Assembly: GCF_000620085.1 (NCBI RefSeq)
Contig: NZ_KK211065.1
Coordinates: 16,563 to 80,562, forward strand
Direction: 5' to 3'
Length of the DNA stretch: 64,000 nt
Origin: Marinobacterium jannaschii DSM 6295
GTDB lineage: Bacteria > Pseudomonadota > Gammaproteobacteria > Pseudomonadales > Balneatricaceae
The notes beneath the pieces are model-generated. The model made no database searches. It was given only the letters and a program-made list of their open reading frames with translations, and was not told where the DNA came from. Made by a program: the position numbers and the translations under genes. Every line of letters begins with the position of its first letter. The first letter of the stretch is position 1. Shown one piece after another: positions 40,840 through 51,276 of this stretch.

Positions 40840-41436
40840 TCAGGATTCAATGATTTCTTTAACAGGACGAAAGCTACGGCGATGCTCATTCAGAACGCCA
40901 TGCGCATTCAGGGCAGCGAAATGCGCTGCGGTGGGGTAGCCTTTGTGACGGGCAAAGCCGTATTCCGGATGTTTCTTATCCAGCTCGACCATCTGCCGGT
41001 CACGGTAGACCTTGGCCAGAATGGAAGCGGCACTGATCTCAGGGATTTTACTGTCCCCTTTAATGACCGCCTCCGCCGGGCAATCCAGTACCGGACAGCG
41101 GTTGCCATCTATATAGACATACTCGGGTTTCACAGCAAGGCCGGCAACCGCCCGCTGCATGGCCAGCATAGTAGCATTGAGGATATTCAGTTCATCGATC
41201 TCAGCCGCGCTGGCTTCGGCGATACACCAGGCCAGCGCTTTCTCCTGAATCTCAACAAACAGCTTCTCTCGCTTTGCTTCGCTGAGTTTCTTGGAGTCAT
41301 TCAGGCCCGCAACAGGCCTGGCCGGATCCAGTATCACCGCAGCCGTCACCACACTGCCGATTAGCGGACCACGTCCGACCTCATCGACACCGGCAACATT
41401 CTGACGTGGCGCGAAGTCGAATGTTATTGCGTCCAT
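40840..41436 (-). CDS. rnhB: Ribonuclease HII
   Basis: RNase HII removes ribonucleotides from DNA-RNA hybrids. The 198-aa protein has the acidic active-site start [20 protein letters not shown], then the [43 protein letters not shown] and FARHKGYPT blocks. The start codon overlaps the lpxB stop by 1 bp, so the two are translationally coupled. Confidence 0.97.
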   Translation of the reverse strand: MDAITFDFAPRQNVAGVDEVGRGPLIGSVVTAAVILDPARPVAGLNDSKKLSEAKREKLFVEIQEKALAWCIAEASAAEIDELNILNATMLAMQRAVAGLAVKPEYVYIDGNRCPVLDCPAEAVIKGDSKIPEISAASILAKVYRDRQMVELDKKHPEYGFARHKGYPTAAHFAALNAHGVLNEHRRSFRPVKEIIES

Positions 41437-42596
41437 CAGTTAACCTTTTCCAGTAATCCCATCACGGCATCCGCTGCCCTGTCACTCGCCCCCTGGCGCA
41501 GTTCATCGTGAATCCGCCCAAACACCACTTCCAGACGCTGGCGATGGGCATGATCCTCCAGGCAACGCAGTACTTCGGGCCCGAGCACTTCGGGAGTTAC
41601 CTGCTGCTGCAGGATCTCCGGCACCAGCGCCTCCCCCGCCAACAGATTCGGCAACGACACATAGGGGCTTTTAACCATCCGCGAATAAATTGCATAGGTC
41701 AGGCAGGACATCTTATAAGCAACGACCATCGGCTTTTTCAACAGCGTCGCCTCCAGCGTGGCGGTACCGGAAGCGATCAGAATCGCATCCGCCAGTGCCA
41801 TAACCTCGCGGGAGTGCTTCAGTACCAGGCTGATGTTCAGATCCTGATAGTCGGCATCAATCAAAGCTTTCAACTGCTGATAGCGTTTATCATTTGCCGC
41901 CGGCATCAGAAAACGGATGTGCCCCAGACGCTGTTGCAGCCAGCGCGCGGTATCCAGAAACGGTCGCGCCAGGTACTTTATCTCACTTCCGCGGCTACCG
42001 GGCAGCAACGCGATGGTGGTCTGTTCGGAGTGCAGCGGTGTAAGCTGGGACTCGAGGCCATCAAAGCTGATGGTTTCAGGAATCTGATCCGCCAGCGGAT
42101 GCCCGACAAATACCACATCCTGCTTTGTTGGCTGATAATAACGGGCTTCAAAGGGAAACAGCGCCAGCAGCCGGTCGGTAGTCTGCTTGATCTTATAGAT
42201 ACGCTTACGCTTCCAGGCCCAGACTGACGGACTGACATAATGTACCGTAGGAATCCCGGCCTGCTTCAGCCAGCCTTCCATCTTCAGCGTGAAATCCGGT
42301 GCGTCGATACCAACAAACAGGTCCGGTGGATCAGCCAGAAAATAATCGGTCAGCTGGCGACGTTCCTTCAGCAGCTCTCTCAGCCTGCCAAGCACCTCGA
42401 CCAACCCCATCACCGAGAGTCGCTCCAGGGGGTAGAGCGAACGACATCCGGCCGCCTGCATCAGCTCGCCGGCAATGCCTTCAAATTCAAACTGAGTGTC
42501 GGGATAACGATGCTGCAGAGCCCTGATCAGGCCTGCGCCAAGAATATCGCCGGAGGCTTCCCCGGCGACAATACCAACTCGTACTTTTGCCTTCAC
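41436..42596 (-). CDS. lpxB: Lipid-A-disaccharide synthase LpxB
   Basis: LpxB joins UDP-diacylglucosamine and lipid X to make the lipid A disaccharide. The 386-aa protein has [20 protein letters not shown] at the start, [40 protein letters not shown], and [20 protein letters not shown]. It lies 11 bp after lpxA and overlaps rnhB by 1 bp. Confidence 0.97.
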   Translation of the reverse strand: MKAKVRVGIVAGEASGDILGAGLIRALQHRYPDTQFEFEGIAGELMQAAGCRSLYPLERLSVMGLVEVLGRLRELLKERRQLTDYFLADPPDLFVGIDAPDFTLKMEGWLKQAGIPTVHYVSPSVWAWKRKRIYKIKQTTDRLLALFPFEARYYQPTKQDVVFVGHPLADQIPETISFDGLESQLTPLHSEQTTIALLPGSRGSEIKYLARPFLDTARWLQQRLGHIRFLMPAANDKRYQQLKALIDADYQDLNISLVLKHSREVMALADAILIASGTATLEATLLKKPMVVAYKMSCLTYAIYSRMVKSPYVSLPNLLAGEALVPEILQQQVTPEVLGPEVLRCLEDHAHRQRLEVVFGRIHDELRQGASDRAADAVMGLLEKVN

Positions 42597-42607
42597 GGCA
42601 GATCCAC

Positions 42608-43378
42608 CTAGCGGATAATGCCGCGATTGGAAGCTTGCAGGACGCTGATCATAGGCTCCAGTTCCGGCACATCAACGGCCATTTCCTGAAGAGTCTCCAC
42701 CGCCTGTTCGAGTGTCAGTTTCTGACGATAGATCACCTTGTAGGCACGCTTAATCGCCATAATACTGTCAGCACTGTAGCCGCGTCGTTTCAGGCCTTCA
42801 CTATTGATGCCATGCGGCTGAGCACTGTTACCGTTGGCCATAACATAAGCCGGAATATCCTTCAGCACGACAGAACCAGCGCCGCACATCACGTGCGCCC
42901 CGATATGACAGAACTGATGAACGGCTGTAAAACCACCCAGAATCGCCCAGTCGCCGACATGAACATGCCCGGCAACCGCGACATTGTTTGCCATGATGAT
43001 ATTGTCACCAATAACGCAATCATGGGCCACATGGGCATTTGCCATAAACAGGTTATTGCTGCCAATAATAGTAATACTGTTGTCCTGAACGGTGCCACGG
43101 TGGATAGTGACCCCTTCACGAATCACATTATTATCACCGATAACCAGTTCCGTCGGTTCACCAGCATACTTTTTGTCCTGGCAATCTTCGCCGACTGAGG
43201 TGAACTGAAAGATACGGTTATTCTTACCGATCCGGGTCGGTCCACGCACTACGGCGTGCGGACCGATTACCGTTCCTGAATCAATTTCGACATCCGGCCC
43301 GATAATGCTGAATGGACCGATCTCGACATCGGCAGCAATCTTTGCAGCAGGATCTACTATGGCGCGGGAGTCAATCAA
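42608..43378 (-). CDS. lpxA: UDP-GlcNAc O-acyltransferase LpxA
   Basis: LpxA does the first step of lipid A synthesis. The 256-aa protein is a left-handed beta helix of hexapeptide repeats (IDSRAIVDPAAKIAADVEIG onward). The catalytic-type His is in MANAHVAHDCVIGDN, and GLKRRGYSADSIMAIKRAYK marks the C-terminal helical domain. It starts 2 bp after fabZ. Confidence 0.97.
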   Translation of the reverse strand: MIDSRAIVDPAAKIAADVEIGPFSIIGPDVEIDSGTVIGPHAVVRGPTRIGKNNRIFQFTSVGEDCQDKKYAGEPTELVIGDNNVIREGVTIHRGTVQDNSITIIGSNNLFMANAHVAHDCVIGDNIIMANNVAVAGHVHVGDWAILGGFTAVHQFCHIGAHVMCGAGSVVLKDIPAYVMANGNSAQPHGINSEGLKRRGYSADSIMAIKRAYKVIYRQKLTLEQAVETLQEMAVDVPELEPMISVLQASNRGIIR

Positions 43379-43380
43379 GA

Positions 43381-43821
43381 TCAGACCTTCCTATCAGCAC
43401 ACAAAATGGTTGCAGAGCTGGCTTTCTCACCGTCGACAGACGCGACGACATCGAACTTCCAGATACCTCGGCGCTCGGAAACAACTTTTGCTTCCAGGCG
43501 TAGCTGGTCACCAGGTACGACAGGGCGCTTGAAGCGCAGATTGTCCGCACCTACGAAGTAATAGATGGAACCGTCCTGTGGTTTTTTATCCATGGTTTTG
43601 AAACCGAGAATACCAGCAGCCTGAGCCATCGCCTCAACAATGAGTACGCCTGGCATTACCGGCTGATCAGGGAAGTGTCCGTTGAAGAATGGCTCGTTTA
43701 CGGTGACATTCTTCAGCGCAACGATGGATTCCCCTACATTCAGCTCAACCACGCGATCAACCAGCAAAAACGGGTAGCGATGCGGCAAATATTCCCGGAT
43801 TTCTTTAACATCCATCATCAA
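43381..43821 (-). CDS. fabZ: 3-hydroxyacyl-ACP dehydratase FabZ
   Basis: FabZ dehydrates beta-hydroxyacyl-ACP in fatty acid elongation. The 146-aa hot-dog fold protein has the start [20 protein letters not shown] and the active-site helix [20 protein letters not shown] with catalytic His and Glu. It overlaps lpxD by 4 bp. Confidence 0.97.
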   Translation of the reverse strand: MMMDVKEIREYLPHRYPFLLVDRVVELNVGESIVALKNVTVNEPFFNGHFPDQPVMPGVLIVEAMAQAAGILGFKTMDKKPQDGSIYYFVGADNLRFKRPVVPGDQLRLEAKVVSERRGIWKFDVVASVDGEKASSATILCADRKV

Positions 43822-44870
43822 TTATGACCTTCAAACTTATCTAGTTTAGCTTCGACAACTTTCAGTCGTTTTGCAAGATTATCAAGCTGCCTGAAGCGAA
43901 CGACATTTTTTTTCCAGGAACTGTGCGGTTCGGCCGTGGTTCCTGAAGAATAGGCTCCTGCACCGGTGATCGATTTCGACACCAGTGTCATAGCCGTAAT
44001 ATGGGTTCCTGAAGCGATCTCCAGATGTCCGGTAATTCCTGAACAGCCGGCGATTGTACAGCGGTCGCCAATTTTAGTGCTTCCTGCCACGGCGGTACAG
44101 CCAGCAATGGCCGTGGAATCACCTATTTCTACGTTATGGGCAATCTGAATCTGGTTATCCAGCTTCACGCCGCTTCCGATCAGGGTGTCGCTGAGCGCGC
44201 CGCGGTCGATTGTCGTATTTGCCCCTACCTCGACATCATCACCAAGGGTGACACCTCCGAGCTGCGCAATCTTAACCCAGCGACCTTTTTCGTTGGCGAA
44301 GCCGAAGCCATCGGCGCCGATCACCGCTCCGCTGTGGATAATACAGTTACGACCGATTTTCACATCGGCATAAAGCGTCACGCCGGGATTAATATGCGTA
44401 CCTTCGGCGACATTACAGCGTTCGGCGATAACCGTGTTGGCACCGACCACACAGCCTGCTGCAATCTCCGTATCCGCGCCCACAACCACATTGGCACCGA
44501 TCACCGCAGCAGCATCGATTGTCGCCGTCGGGTCTACCGTTGCACTGGGATGAATCCCCTGGGCAGCGGTATCTCTTGGCGCAAACAGGCTGCTCAGTTT
44601 GGCGTAGGCCAGATAGGGATCTTCGACCACCAGTGCATTTACCGGGCAATCGTCCCGGTGCTGCTCAGCGACCAATACAGCCCCGGCAGAGGTTTGATGC
44701 AGCTGGCTCAGATAGCGACTGTTGGCAAAAAACGCAAGCTGATCAGAGGTAGCATCTTTAAGCGTGGCAATGCCACTGACCCGAAAGTCAGGGCTACCTG
44801 CCACATCAGCACCTACAACGCCGGCCAGTTCAGCCAGCGTGTAGTCGCCGCAGGAAGTCTCACTGCGCAT
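43818..44870 (-). CDS. lpxD: UDP-3-O-acyl-glucosamine N-acyltransferase LpxD
   Basis: LpxD adds the second acyl chain in lipid A synthesis. The 350-aa protein has the N-terminal uridine-binding domain ([20 protein letters not shown]), a hexapeptide-repeat beta helix with [20 protein letters not shown] and the catalytic-type His in [20 protein letters not shown], and a short C-terminal helix. It overlaps the skp end by 11 bp and fabZ by 4 bp, indicating tight coupling. Confidence 0.96.
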   Translation of the reverse strand: MRSETSCGDYTLAELAGVVGADVAGSPDFRVSGIATLKDATSDQLAFFANSRYLSQLHQTSAGAVLVAEQHRDDCPVNALVVEDPYLAYAKLSSLFAPRDTAAQGIHPSATVDPTATIDAAAVIGANVVVGADTEIAAGCVVGANTVIAERCNVAEGTHINPGVTLYADVKIGRNCIIHSGAVIGADGFGFANEKGRWVKIAQLGGVTLGDDVEVGANTTIDRGALSDTLIGSGVKLDNQIQIAHNVEIGDSTAIAGCTAVAGSTKIGDRCTIAGCSGITGHLEIASGTHITAMTLVSKSITGAGAYSSGTTAEPHSSWKKNVVRFRQLDNLAKRLKVVEAKLDKFEGHN

Positions 44871-45360
44871 TCAGCAGCTCAACCACTTTAGGTGTGATAT
44901 CCAGCTCTTTCTTCGCAAACAGAGTCGCCTGTTTGTTGACGATCATATCGTAGCCATCTTTCTCGATCAGGCCACGGATTACCTTATCCAGCTTAGGGCG
45001 CATCTCCAGCAGGAACGCCTGCTCTTTCTGCGCACGCTTCTGCTGCAGCGCCTGCCCCTTACGCTGGTACTGGGCGAACACTTTCTGGAACTGTAACTGC
45101 AGCTTTTTAAACTCAGCGTCAGACACCAGGCCTTTGTTCTTCGCCAGTTTTTCCTGTGCTGCTTTTGCCTGCTTCTCCAGACCCGCCACTTCAGCTTCCT
45201 CAGCAGAAAGCTCGTTACGTAATTGGTTACGAAACGCCTCGGCGGCCTTTGAAGCACGCACAGCCTGATCCACACCCAATACAGCTACTTTTTCGGCCAG
45301 TGCCTGCGTACTCATCAACGTTACACAGAGTAAAACCACATTACGCAGTAATTTCATCAT
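44860..45360 (-). CDS. skp: Periplasmic chaperone Skp/OmpH
   Basis: Skp holds unfolded outer-membrane proteins in the periplasm for BamA. The 166-aa protein has a signal peptide ([19 protein letters not shown], cleaved near 22), then the [20 protein letters not shown] core strand and long coiled-coil arms rich in Lys, Glu, Gln (about 50-125). It lies 6 bp after bamA and before lpxD, the standard order. Confidence 0.94.
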   Translation of the reverse strand: MMKLLRNVVLLCVTLMSTQALAEKVAVLGVDQAVRASKAAEAFRNQLRNELSAEEAEVAGLEKQAKAAQEKLAKNKGLVSDAEFKKLQLQFQKVFAQYQRKGQALQQKRAQKEQAFLLEMRPKLDKVIRGLIEKDGYDMIVNKQATLFAKKELDITPKVVELLNAQ

Positions 45361-45366
45361 ATCTCC

Positions 45367-47694
45367 TTAGAAAGTTCGGCCAAAAGTAAACTGGAAGCTT
45401 TCTGTTTCGTCACCGTCTTTCTCATTAAGCGGTGTCGCCAAAACAAAGGAAAGAGGTCCCAGCGGCGTCAGCCAGCTCAGTGCCAGGCCAGTACTGTAGC
45501 GTATCTCTTCCAGCTCTACCCCTTCATCACAGCCAGTAGAACCCGTCGCACAATCCGTACTGAAAACGTTACCGGCATCAATAAATGCCAGTGTCCGCAC
45601 TTTGCCACTTCCGGCAGTAAACGGAGTCGGGAAAATAAGCTCCAGACCGCCCGTTATGAGTAGATTGGCACCGAAAGGTTCCGCTTCATTGCCTGCCGTG
45701 GGAGTATCTTTCGGCCCCAGAGTATTGGCTTTAAAGCCTCGCACCGAGCGCATACCGCCGGCAAAAAAGTGCTTATAGAACGGATAACGGTTAGAACCAA
45801 ACTCACCACCATAGCCCAGACGGCTCCAGCCGGTCGCAATCCAGGTTTCATCTTCATTGATCGGCTTATAGGCCTTCAGGTTGTACTGCAGCCGGTAGTA
45901 GCTCAGGTCACTGCCCGGCAGCGCCAGCTCCAGGCTGGTGCTCTGGGAATAGCCCCTGGTTGGTAACAGACCACGGTTCAGGTGGTTGTCACGCCAGCTG
46001 AACTTACCGATCAGATTGAGGTAGTTATCCCCCTCACTCGCAAGAAAGTCAGTTACTTCCTGTGGCGTCTGCTGCGCGGTATTGATCGACACCTGCTCCA
46101 GCGTGGCACCGAAGTTCAGACGCTGGAAATCATCTATCGGGTAGCCAAAGTTCATACCGGCACCGATCTCATCGGTGGAATAGGCACTGGTATCGTCTTC
46201 GTCAAAGTCACGCTTACGGTAGTAAACTTCGTAACCCCGGCTCACGCCATCGACCGTATAGTACGGGTCGCGGCTCTTAAAGCTGTATTCAGTGGTTGAA
46301 TCCGTACTGGTAATACTGATACCAATGTTCTTGCCGCTACCCAGGAAATTATCCTGCTCAATGCTGAACCCCAGCAGAACGCCGTCGCCCTGAGAGTAGC
46401 CGACACTGGCGGCCAGGGAGCCCGATTGCTGCTCCACCACCGAGTAGGTTAGATCGACCTGGTCTTCAGTACCGGTCACCGGCAGGGTTTCCACATTCAC
46501 CTCGGCGAAGAAGCCGGTTTTTTCCAGTCGCACTTTCGACTGTTCGATCTTCTCGCTGGAGGCGATAGCCGCCTCCATCTGACGCATCTCGCGGCGAATC
46601 ACATCATCGGTAGTGCGGGTATTGCCTTTGATATTGATACGACGGACATAGGTCCGCTTACCCGGGTTAAGGTAATAGCGGATGGAAACCGTTTTGTCAT
46701 CATGCACTTCCGGAACCGGTGAGACATTTGCAAACAGATAACCGTCGTCTCCGATGCGCTTGATCAGCGCATCACGCCCCTTATTCAGTTCTTTACGCGA
46801 GTAAATATCTCCGCTTTCCAGTCTGAGTAGCTCAGCCAGTTCGGATTCCGGCACTACCATCTCACCGGCAATATCCACATCCCGTACCGTATGCAGATCA
46901 CCTTCGCTTACATTGATGGTAATAAAGATGCTCTTATTATCCGGAGAGATAGAAACCTGGCGGGAATCGATAGAAAAGTTGACGTAACCACGATCGAGAT
47001 AATAACTACGCAGGCGTTCAAGATCACCTTCGAGTTTTTCCCGCGCATAGCGATCTGACTTGGTATAGAAAGACCAGAAGTCAGGCAATTCCATCTCAAA
47101 CAGCTCTTTCAGCTCTTCGTCAGAAAAGGCGTTGTTACCGACAATATTGATATGCTGGATGCGGGCTTCGTCGCCCTCATCAATGGTCAGGTTCACCGCA
47201 ACACGGTTGCCGGGCAGCGTCTCCACCTCAGTGCTGACATCAGCACCGTAGCGGCCCTGATTGGTATAGATCTGCACCAGATCCAGACGGATACGATCCA
47301 ACGTCGCGCGTTTAAAGACTTCGCCCTCTTTCAGGCCACTCTGTTCCAGCCCCTTCATCAGGTCATCATCTTTGATAACACTGTTGCCTTCCAGACGGAT
47401 CAGACTAACGGCCGGCCGTTCACGCAGCTGCAACACCAGCACATCACCATCGCGGGCAGCACTGACATCATCAAAATAACCGGATTTGAACAGTTTGCGG
47501 ATAGCCTCGGCCAGACGACCATCCGTTATATGATCGCCGGTATTGACCGGAAAGTTACGAAATACCAGTCCCGGCGAAACCCTTTGCAGGCCCTCAAGCC
47601 GGATATCGGAAACCGTGAAAGAAACCAGTGCCTGAGCAGTAGCAGTCCATAGCGCAAACAGCAGCGCCGCGAGAAATCCAAGTCCACGTTTCAT
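45367..47694 (-). CDS. bamA: Outer membrane assembly factor BamA
   Basis: BamA is the essential core of the beta-barrel assembly machine. The 775-aa protein has a signal peptide (ending TATAQA), five POTRA domains (from about 25 to 420; the first begins FTVSDIRLEGLQRVSPGLVF), and a C-terminal 16-strand barrel with the loop 6 motif in FFAGGMRSVRGFKANTLGP. It ends in Phe (FTFGRTF), the outer-membrane C-terminal signature. At 775 it is slightly shorter than E. coli (810). Confidence 0.97.
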   Translation of the reverse strand: MKRGLGFLAALLFALWTATAQALVSFTVSDIRLEGLQRVSPGLVFRNFPVNTGDHITDGRLAEAIRKLFKSGYFDDVSAARDGDVLVLQLRERPAVSLIRLEGNSVIKDDDLMKGLEQSGLKEGEVFKRATLDRIRLDLVQIYTNQGRYGADVSTEVETLPGNRVAVNLTIDEGDEARIQHINIVGNNAFSDEELKELFEMELPDFWSFYTKSDRYAREKLEGDLERLRSYYLDRGYVNFSIDSRQVSISPDNKSIFITINVSEGDLHTVRDVDIAGEMVVPESELAELLRLESGDIYSRKELNKGRDALIKRIGDDGYLFANVSPVPEVHDDKTVSIRYYLNPGKRTYVRRINIKGNTRTTDDVIRREMRQMEAAIASSEKIEQSKVRLEKTGFFAEVNVETLPVTGTEDQVDLTYSVVEQQSGSLAASVGYSQGDGVLLGFSIEQDNFLGSGKNIGISITSTDSTTEYSFKSRDPYYTVDGVSRGYEVYYRKRDFDEDDTSAYSTDEIGAGMNFGYPIDDFQRLNFGATLEQVSINTAQQTPQEVTDFLASEGDNYLNLIGKFSWRDNHLNRGLLPTRGYSQSTSLELALPGSDLSYYRLQYNLKAYKPINEDETWIATGWSRLGYGGEFGSNRYPFYKHFFAGGMRSVRGFKANTLGPKDTPTAGNEAEPFGANLLITGGLELIFPTPFTAGSGKVRTLAFIDAGNVFSTDCATGSTGCDEGVELEEIRYSTGLALSWLTPLGPLSFVLATPLNEKDGDETESFQFTFGRTF

Positions 47695-47737
47695 GAATAC
47701 GTCTTCTGTTATCCTTTCACGAAGCCTTTCGGCCTAT

Positions 47738-49096
47738 TCAGAGTCGCATCACATCATTAAAGATGGCGACTGTCATCAGGGTGAGCAGCAGTGTCATGCC
47801 AATCCGCAGACCGATCATCTGCACCTGTTCGGTCACAGGCTTACCACGCACGACCTCAACCAGATAGTAGAGCAGGTGGCCACCGTCCAGCATCGGAATG
47901 GGCAGCAGGTTGAGAATTCCCAGACTGATGCTGAGATAGGCCAGAAAGCTGACAAAGTCCTCAAACCCAGAGGCCGCCGAGGCCCCGGCCACTTTAGCAA
48001 TGGTTATAGGGCCACTCAAGTTTTTTACCGAGATAACCCCTTCAATCATTTTCCAGATCGATTCCAGGGTCAGAGTGATCATCTGCCAGGTTTTCGCAAA
48101 TGCTACTGAGATAGCTTCGACTACACCGTAGCTGATCTGTCGCACCATATGATCCGGCATCTGAAAGGCCTGGACTCCGGCTCCGACATAGCCAATGAGA
48201 CGGCCATCCGGCAGCGTCTTCTCAGCAGGGATCAACTGAAGCTGAATCTGCTCGCTATCGCGTTCGATACCAACCACAAGGTTAGCACCCGGGCTTTGCT
48301 GGATTCTTTCAACCAGAAGCCGCCAGTCAGCAATAGGTTCAGCGTTGATAGACAGTATCAGGTCCCCGCTTTGCAGGCCGGCCTTCTCAGCCGCACCTTC
48401 AGGCACCAGGTGACCAATGACCGGCGGGATCTGAGGGCGCTCAGGGGTCAGACCAAAGGCCGCAATCGGTGACTCAGTTTCCAGATCCGGTGCCCAGCCA
48501 TCCAGCTTAACGCGGTGTTCCTGGGGCAGACTGCTGTCCGGATAGCGCACCAGAACGGAGAGAAATCCTTCATCACCAATCCGCGAAGCCAGACGGAGGT
48601 TCACATCCTCCCAGGAAGCGGTCAGTCGCCCATCCAGGCGAATAATTTCACCCCGCGGCTCGACACCCGCCTGCTCGGCCAGAGAGGCCGGCGCAACGGC
48701 CCCGACAAGCGGTACAGAAACGGTTACACCGCTGACAAACATCACCCAATAGGCGAAGACAGCGAAGATCAGGTTAACGGCAGGCCCGGCGACGACAATC
48801 GCAATACGCTGCCAGACGGACTTATTATTGAAAGCCTGGTCACGTTCGTGAGGCTCAACATCACCCTCACGCTCATCCAGCATGCGCACGTAGCCCCCCA
48901 GCGGTATCGCCGCCAGGGCATATTCGGTACCACTGCGTTGACTGGTCCAGCAATAGAGCGGCTTACCGAAGCCGACAGAGAAGCGAAGAACCTTAACCCC
49001 ACACCGGCGGGCAACATAAAAGTGCCCCCACTCATGGATAGTTACCAGAACTCCCAGAGTTACAAGCGTCGCCAGGATGGTATGGAGTAAGGCCAT
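47738..49096 (-). CDS. rseP: Regulated intramembrane site-2 protease RseP
   Basis: RseP is the inner-membrane zinc metalloprotease that cleaves RseA to release sigma-E. The 452-aa protein has the zinc site HEWGH (21-25) in the first membrane helix, two PDZ domains (about 125-200 and 210-290), and the C-terminal helices with NLLPIPMLDGGHLLYYLVEV. Only 13 bp separate its start from the cdsA end; in related genomes dxr (ispC) occupies this gap. Confidence 0.96.
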   Translation of the reverse strand: MALLHTILATLVTLGVLVTIHEWGHFYVARRCGVKVLRFSVGFGKPLYCWTSQRSGTEYALAAIPLGGYVRMLDEREGDVEPHERDQAFNNKSVWQRIAIVVAGPAVNLIFAVFAYWVMFVSGVTVSVPLVGAVAPASLAEQAGVEPRGEIIRLDGRLTASWEDVNLRLASRIGDEGFLSVLVRYPDSSLPQEHRVKLDGWAPDLETESPIAAFGLTPERPQIPPVIGHLVPEGAAEKAGLQSGDLILSINAEPIADWRLLVERIQQSPGANLVVGIERDSEQIQLQLIPAEKTLPDGRLIGYVGAGVQAFQMPDHMVRQISYGVVEAISVAFAKTWQMITLTLESIWKMIEGVISVKNLSGPITIAKVAGASAASGFEDFVSFLAYLSISLGILNLLPIPMLDGGHLLYYLVEVVRGKPVTEQVQMIGLRIGMTLLLTLMTVAIFNDVMRL

Positions 49097-49109
49097 AGAA
49101 AAGATATGC

Positions 49110-49922
49110 TCAGCTAAATGGGATAAATTGGATACCTACGACAAACAACGGCGCAGCAGCGGTCAGGCTGTCGATCCGGTCCAGAACACCGCCATGTCCG
49201 GGCAACAACTGACTGCTGTCCTTTATGCCTCGGTGACGTTTCAGCATACTCTCAAACAGATCACCCAGCACGGAAATCAGCCCGGTGACAAACGCCAGCG
49301 CTATCAGATAGACCTGTGCGATCGGCTCCAGTTCAAACCAGATAGAAAATCCGGCGCCGACCAACAGACAGGTTGCCAGCCCCCCGTATAAACCTTCGCG
49401 GGTTTTCCCCGGGCTCACGGCGGGAGCCAGCTTATTGCGGCCAAGTGATTTGCCGGCAAAATAGGCACCGACATCCGCCCCCCAAACCAGCAAGAGCAAC
49501 ATCAGTATCAGGGCATCACTCTGGCCACTGATTTTCAGCAGCTGCAATGCGGGCCACACCGGCAGTATGACGACAAAGCCAATCAGTGCGCGGACATTAC
49601 CGGATGCCCAGCTGCCGATATCGGGATATTTGATGACCCAGCGAAGTATCAACAGCCAGAATGCGGCAACTACCCCCAGCACCCAGAAGGCCGAAGACCC
49701 ATCCCAGAACCAGTGCATCGCACTGAGCAGCACAGCGGTCATGGCGGTATAGGCCAGACGCGGCAGGATCTCTTTTAAGCCAGAGAGGTTAGCCCACTCC
49801 CAGGCAGCAAGCAGCAAGGCCAGGTCGACAAAATAGTAGAAATAGCGGTCAGAAAGACCAAACAATACAAATAACGCCAGCGGCGCCAGTACAGCCGCTG
49901 TAATCAATCGCGCTTTAAACAC
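49110..49922 (-). CDS. cdsA: Phosphatidate cytidylyltransferase CdsA
   Basis: CdsA makes CDP-diacylglycerol, the precursor of all phospholipids. The 270-aa multi-span membrane protein has the C-terminal signature SVLGDLFESMLKRHRGIKDS followed by LLPGHGGVLDRIDSLTAAAP. It overlaps the uppS end by 8 bp. Confidence 0.96.
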   Translation of the reverse strand: MFKARLITAAVLAPLALFVLFGLSDRYFYYFVDLALLLAAWEWANLSGLKEILPRLAYTAMTAVLLSAMHWFWDGSSAFWVLGVVAAFWLLILRWVIKYPDIGSWASGNVRALIGFVVILPVWPALQLLKISGQSDALILMLLLLVWGADVGAYFAGKSLGRNKLAPAVSPGKTREGLYGGLATCLLVGAGFSIWFELEPIAQVYLIALAFVTGLISVLGDLFESMLKRHRGIKDSSQLLPGHGGVLDRIDSLTAAAPLFVVGIQFIPFS

Positions 49923-50679
49923 TCTTATCTGCCTCTACCTGCTCACTGGTGCGCCCAAAACGCCGCTCCCGACCACAAAAGCTGTCGACAGCATCCGCCA
50001 GGCGCTCCTTACCAAAGTCAGGCCAGAAGCAATCGTCAAAATAGAATTCAGTGTAGGCAAACTGCCAGATGAGGAAATTACTGATCCGCTTCTCGCCACC
50101 AGTACGGATACAGAGGTCCGGCTCGGGAAGGTCAGCCATCGAAGTCAGACCGTGCAGCATTGCCTCATCGATCTGTGCCGGATCAAGCTGACCGGACTGA
50201 CAACGCCGCGCAAGTTCCTGCGCTGCATTGGCAATATCCCAGCGACCACCGTAGTTGGCGGCGACATTCAGTGTCAGGCCATCACAGTCTGCAGTCAGCG
50301 CCTCTGCGGCTGCAATGCGCTTTTGCAGACTCTCGCTGAATCGCGACTTATCCCCGATAACGCGCAACCGGACATTGTGCTTATGCAGCTTTTTAACTTC
50401 ACGATCCAGCGCGAATTTAAAGAGCTCCATTAACCCCTTTACTTCCAGAGGCGGGCGCTTCCAGTTTTCGGAACTGAAGGCGAACAGCGTCAGAACTTCT
50501 ATGCCCTGGTCCATACAGCCGGAAATAACCTGGCGTACCGCTTCCACACCGGCCTTATGTCCTGCCAGTCCGGGCAGGCGACGTGCCTTGGCCCAGCGAT
50601 TATTACCATCCATGATAATCGCCACATGGCGAGGCGGCGGATTTTGATTAGCGTTAGCTGTGATATTCTTATCAGACAT
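49915..50679 (-). CDS. uppS: Undecaprenyl diphosphate synthase UppS
   Basis: UppS adds eight isoprene units to farnesyl diphosphate to make the C55 lipid carrier for peptidoglycan and O-antigen. From ATG 50679 it is 254 aa (a TTG two codons upstream is also open). Motifs are VAIIMDGNNRWAKARRLPGL with the catalytic Asp, LTLFAFSSENWKRP, and the C-terminal DLCIRTGGEKRISNFLIWQF-type block. It requires isopentenyl diphosphate, so a source must exist despite the missing MEP genes. It lies 39 bp after frr, with a strong hairpin between. Confidence 0.96.
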   Translation of the reverse strand: MSDKNITANANQNPPPRHVAIIMDGNNRWAKARRLPGLAGHKAGVEAVRQVISGCMDQGIEVLTLFAFSSENWKRPPLEVKGLMELFKFALDREVKKLHKHNVRLRVIGDKSRFSESLQKRIAAAEALTADCDGLTLNVAANYGGRWDIANAAQELARRCQSGQLDPAQIDEAMLHGLTSMADLPEPDLCIRTGGEKRISNFLIWQFAYTEFYFDDCFWPDFGKERLADAVDSFCGRERRFGRTSEQVEADKSV

Positions 50680-50692
50680 AGGCAAATAGTCC

Positions 50693-50710
50693 GGCGGGGC
50701 AAGCCCCGCC
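50693..50710 (-). other. Perfect 8-bp hairpin between frr and uppS
   Basis: GGCGGGGC and GCCCCGCC with a 2-nt loop, 8 nt past the frr stop and 13 nt before the uppS ATG. No T-run follows. It could be a partial terminator or a structure that lowers uppS translation, since it abuts the ribosome-binding region. Confidence 0.5.
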
Positions 50711-50718
50711 AGCAGGCA

Positions 50719-51276
50719 TCAGATTTCCATCAGATCAACTTCTTTCTGCTCCAGCAGCTGATCAATCTCAGTCACAAACTTATCAGTCAGCTTCTGGATA
50801 CGATCTTCGCCGCGGCGCTGGTCATCTTCCGTGATTTCTTTCTCTTTCAGCAGATCTTTCAGGTCACCGTTAGCATCACGACGGATGTTACGGACAGCAA
50901 TACGTGCATTCTCTGCTTCGCTGCGTGCCTGACGGATGTAGCCCTTACGGGTTTCTTCGGTCAGCGCAGGCATCGGAACACGGATCGTATCACCGGATGT
51001 CGCCGGGTTCAGACCCAGGTCGGACTTCATGATCGCCTTTTCAATCACCGGCACCATAGGCTTTTCCCATGGAATAATTGCCAGCGTACGGGCATCTTCA
51101 ACGATGACGTTTGCCACCTGCTGCAACGGCACATCAGAACCGTAATAGGACACCTGTACTGTATCCAGAATACTTGGGTGAGCACGGCCGGTACGGATCT
51201 TCTTAAAGTTATTTACCAGCGATTCAGTGCTTTTCTGCATGCGCTGTTCGGCGTCTTGCGCAATCTCATTCAGCAT
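50719..51276 (-). CDS. frr: Ribosome recycling factor
   Basis: RRF releases ribosomes from mRNA after termination, together with EF-G. The 185-aa protein has the standard three-helix bundle with [20 protein letters not shown] and the [20 protein letters not shown] block. It overlaps the pyrH end by 11 bp, so it is translationally coupled. Confidence 0.97.
   Translation of the reverse strand: MLNEIAQDAEQRMQKSTESLVNNFKKIRTGRAHPSILDTVQVSYYGSDVPLQQVANVIVEDARTLAIIPWEKPMVPVIEKAIMKSDLGLNPATSGDTIRVPMPALTEETRKGYIRQARSEAENARIAVRNIRRDANGDLKDLLKEKEITEDDQRRGEDRIQKLTDKFVTEIDQLLEQKEVDLMEI

Noticed and set aside
37300-41364. A 1354-codon plus-strand open frame opposite dnaE and rnhB
   Set aside because: It lies antisense to two clearly conserved genes, has no ribosome-binding site or domain, and its composition is what antisense of a codon-biased gene gives.
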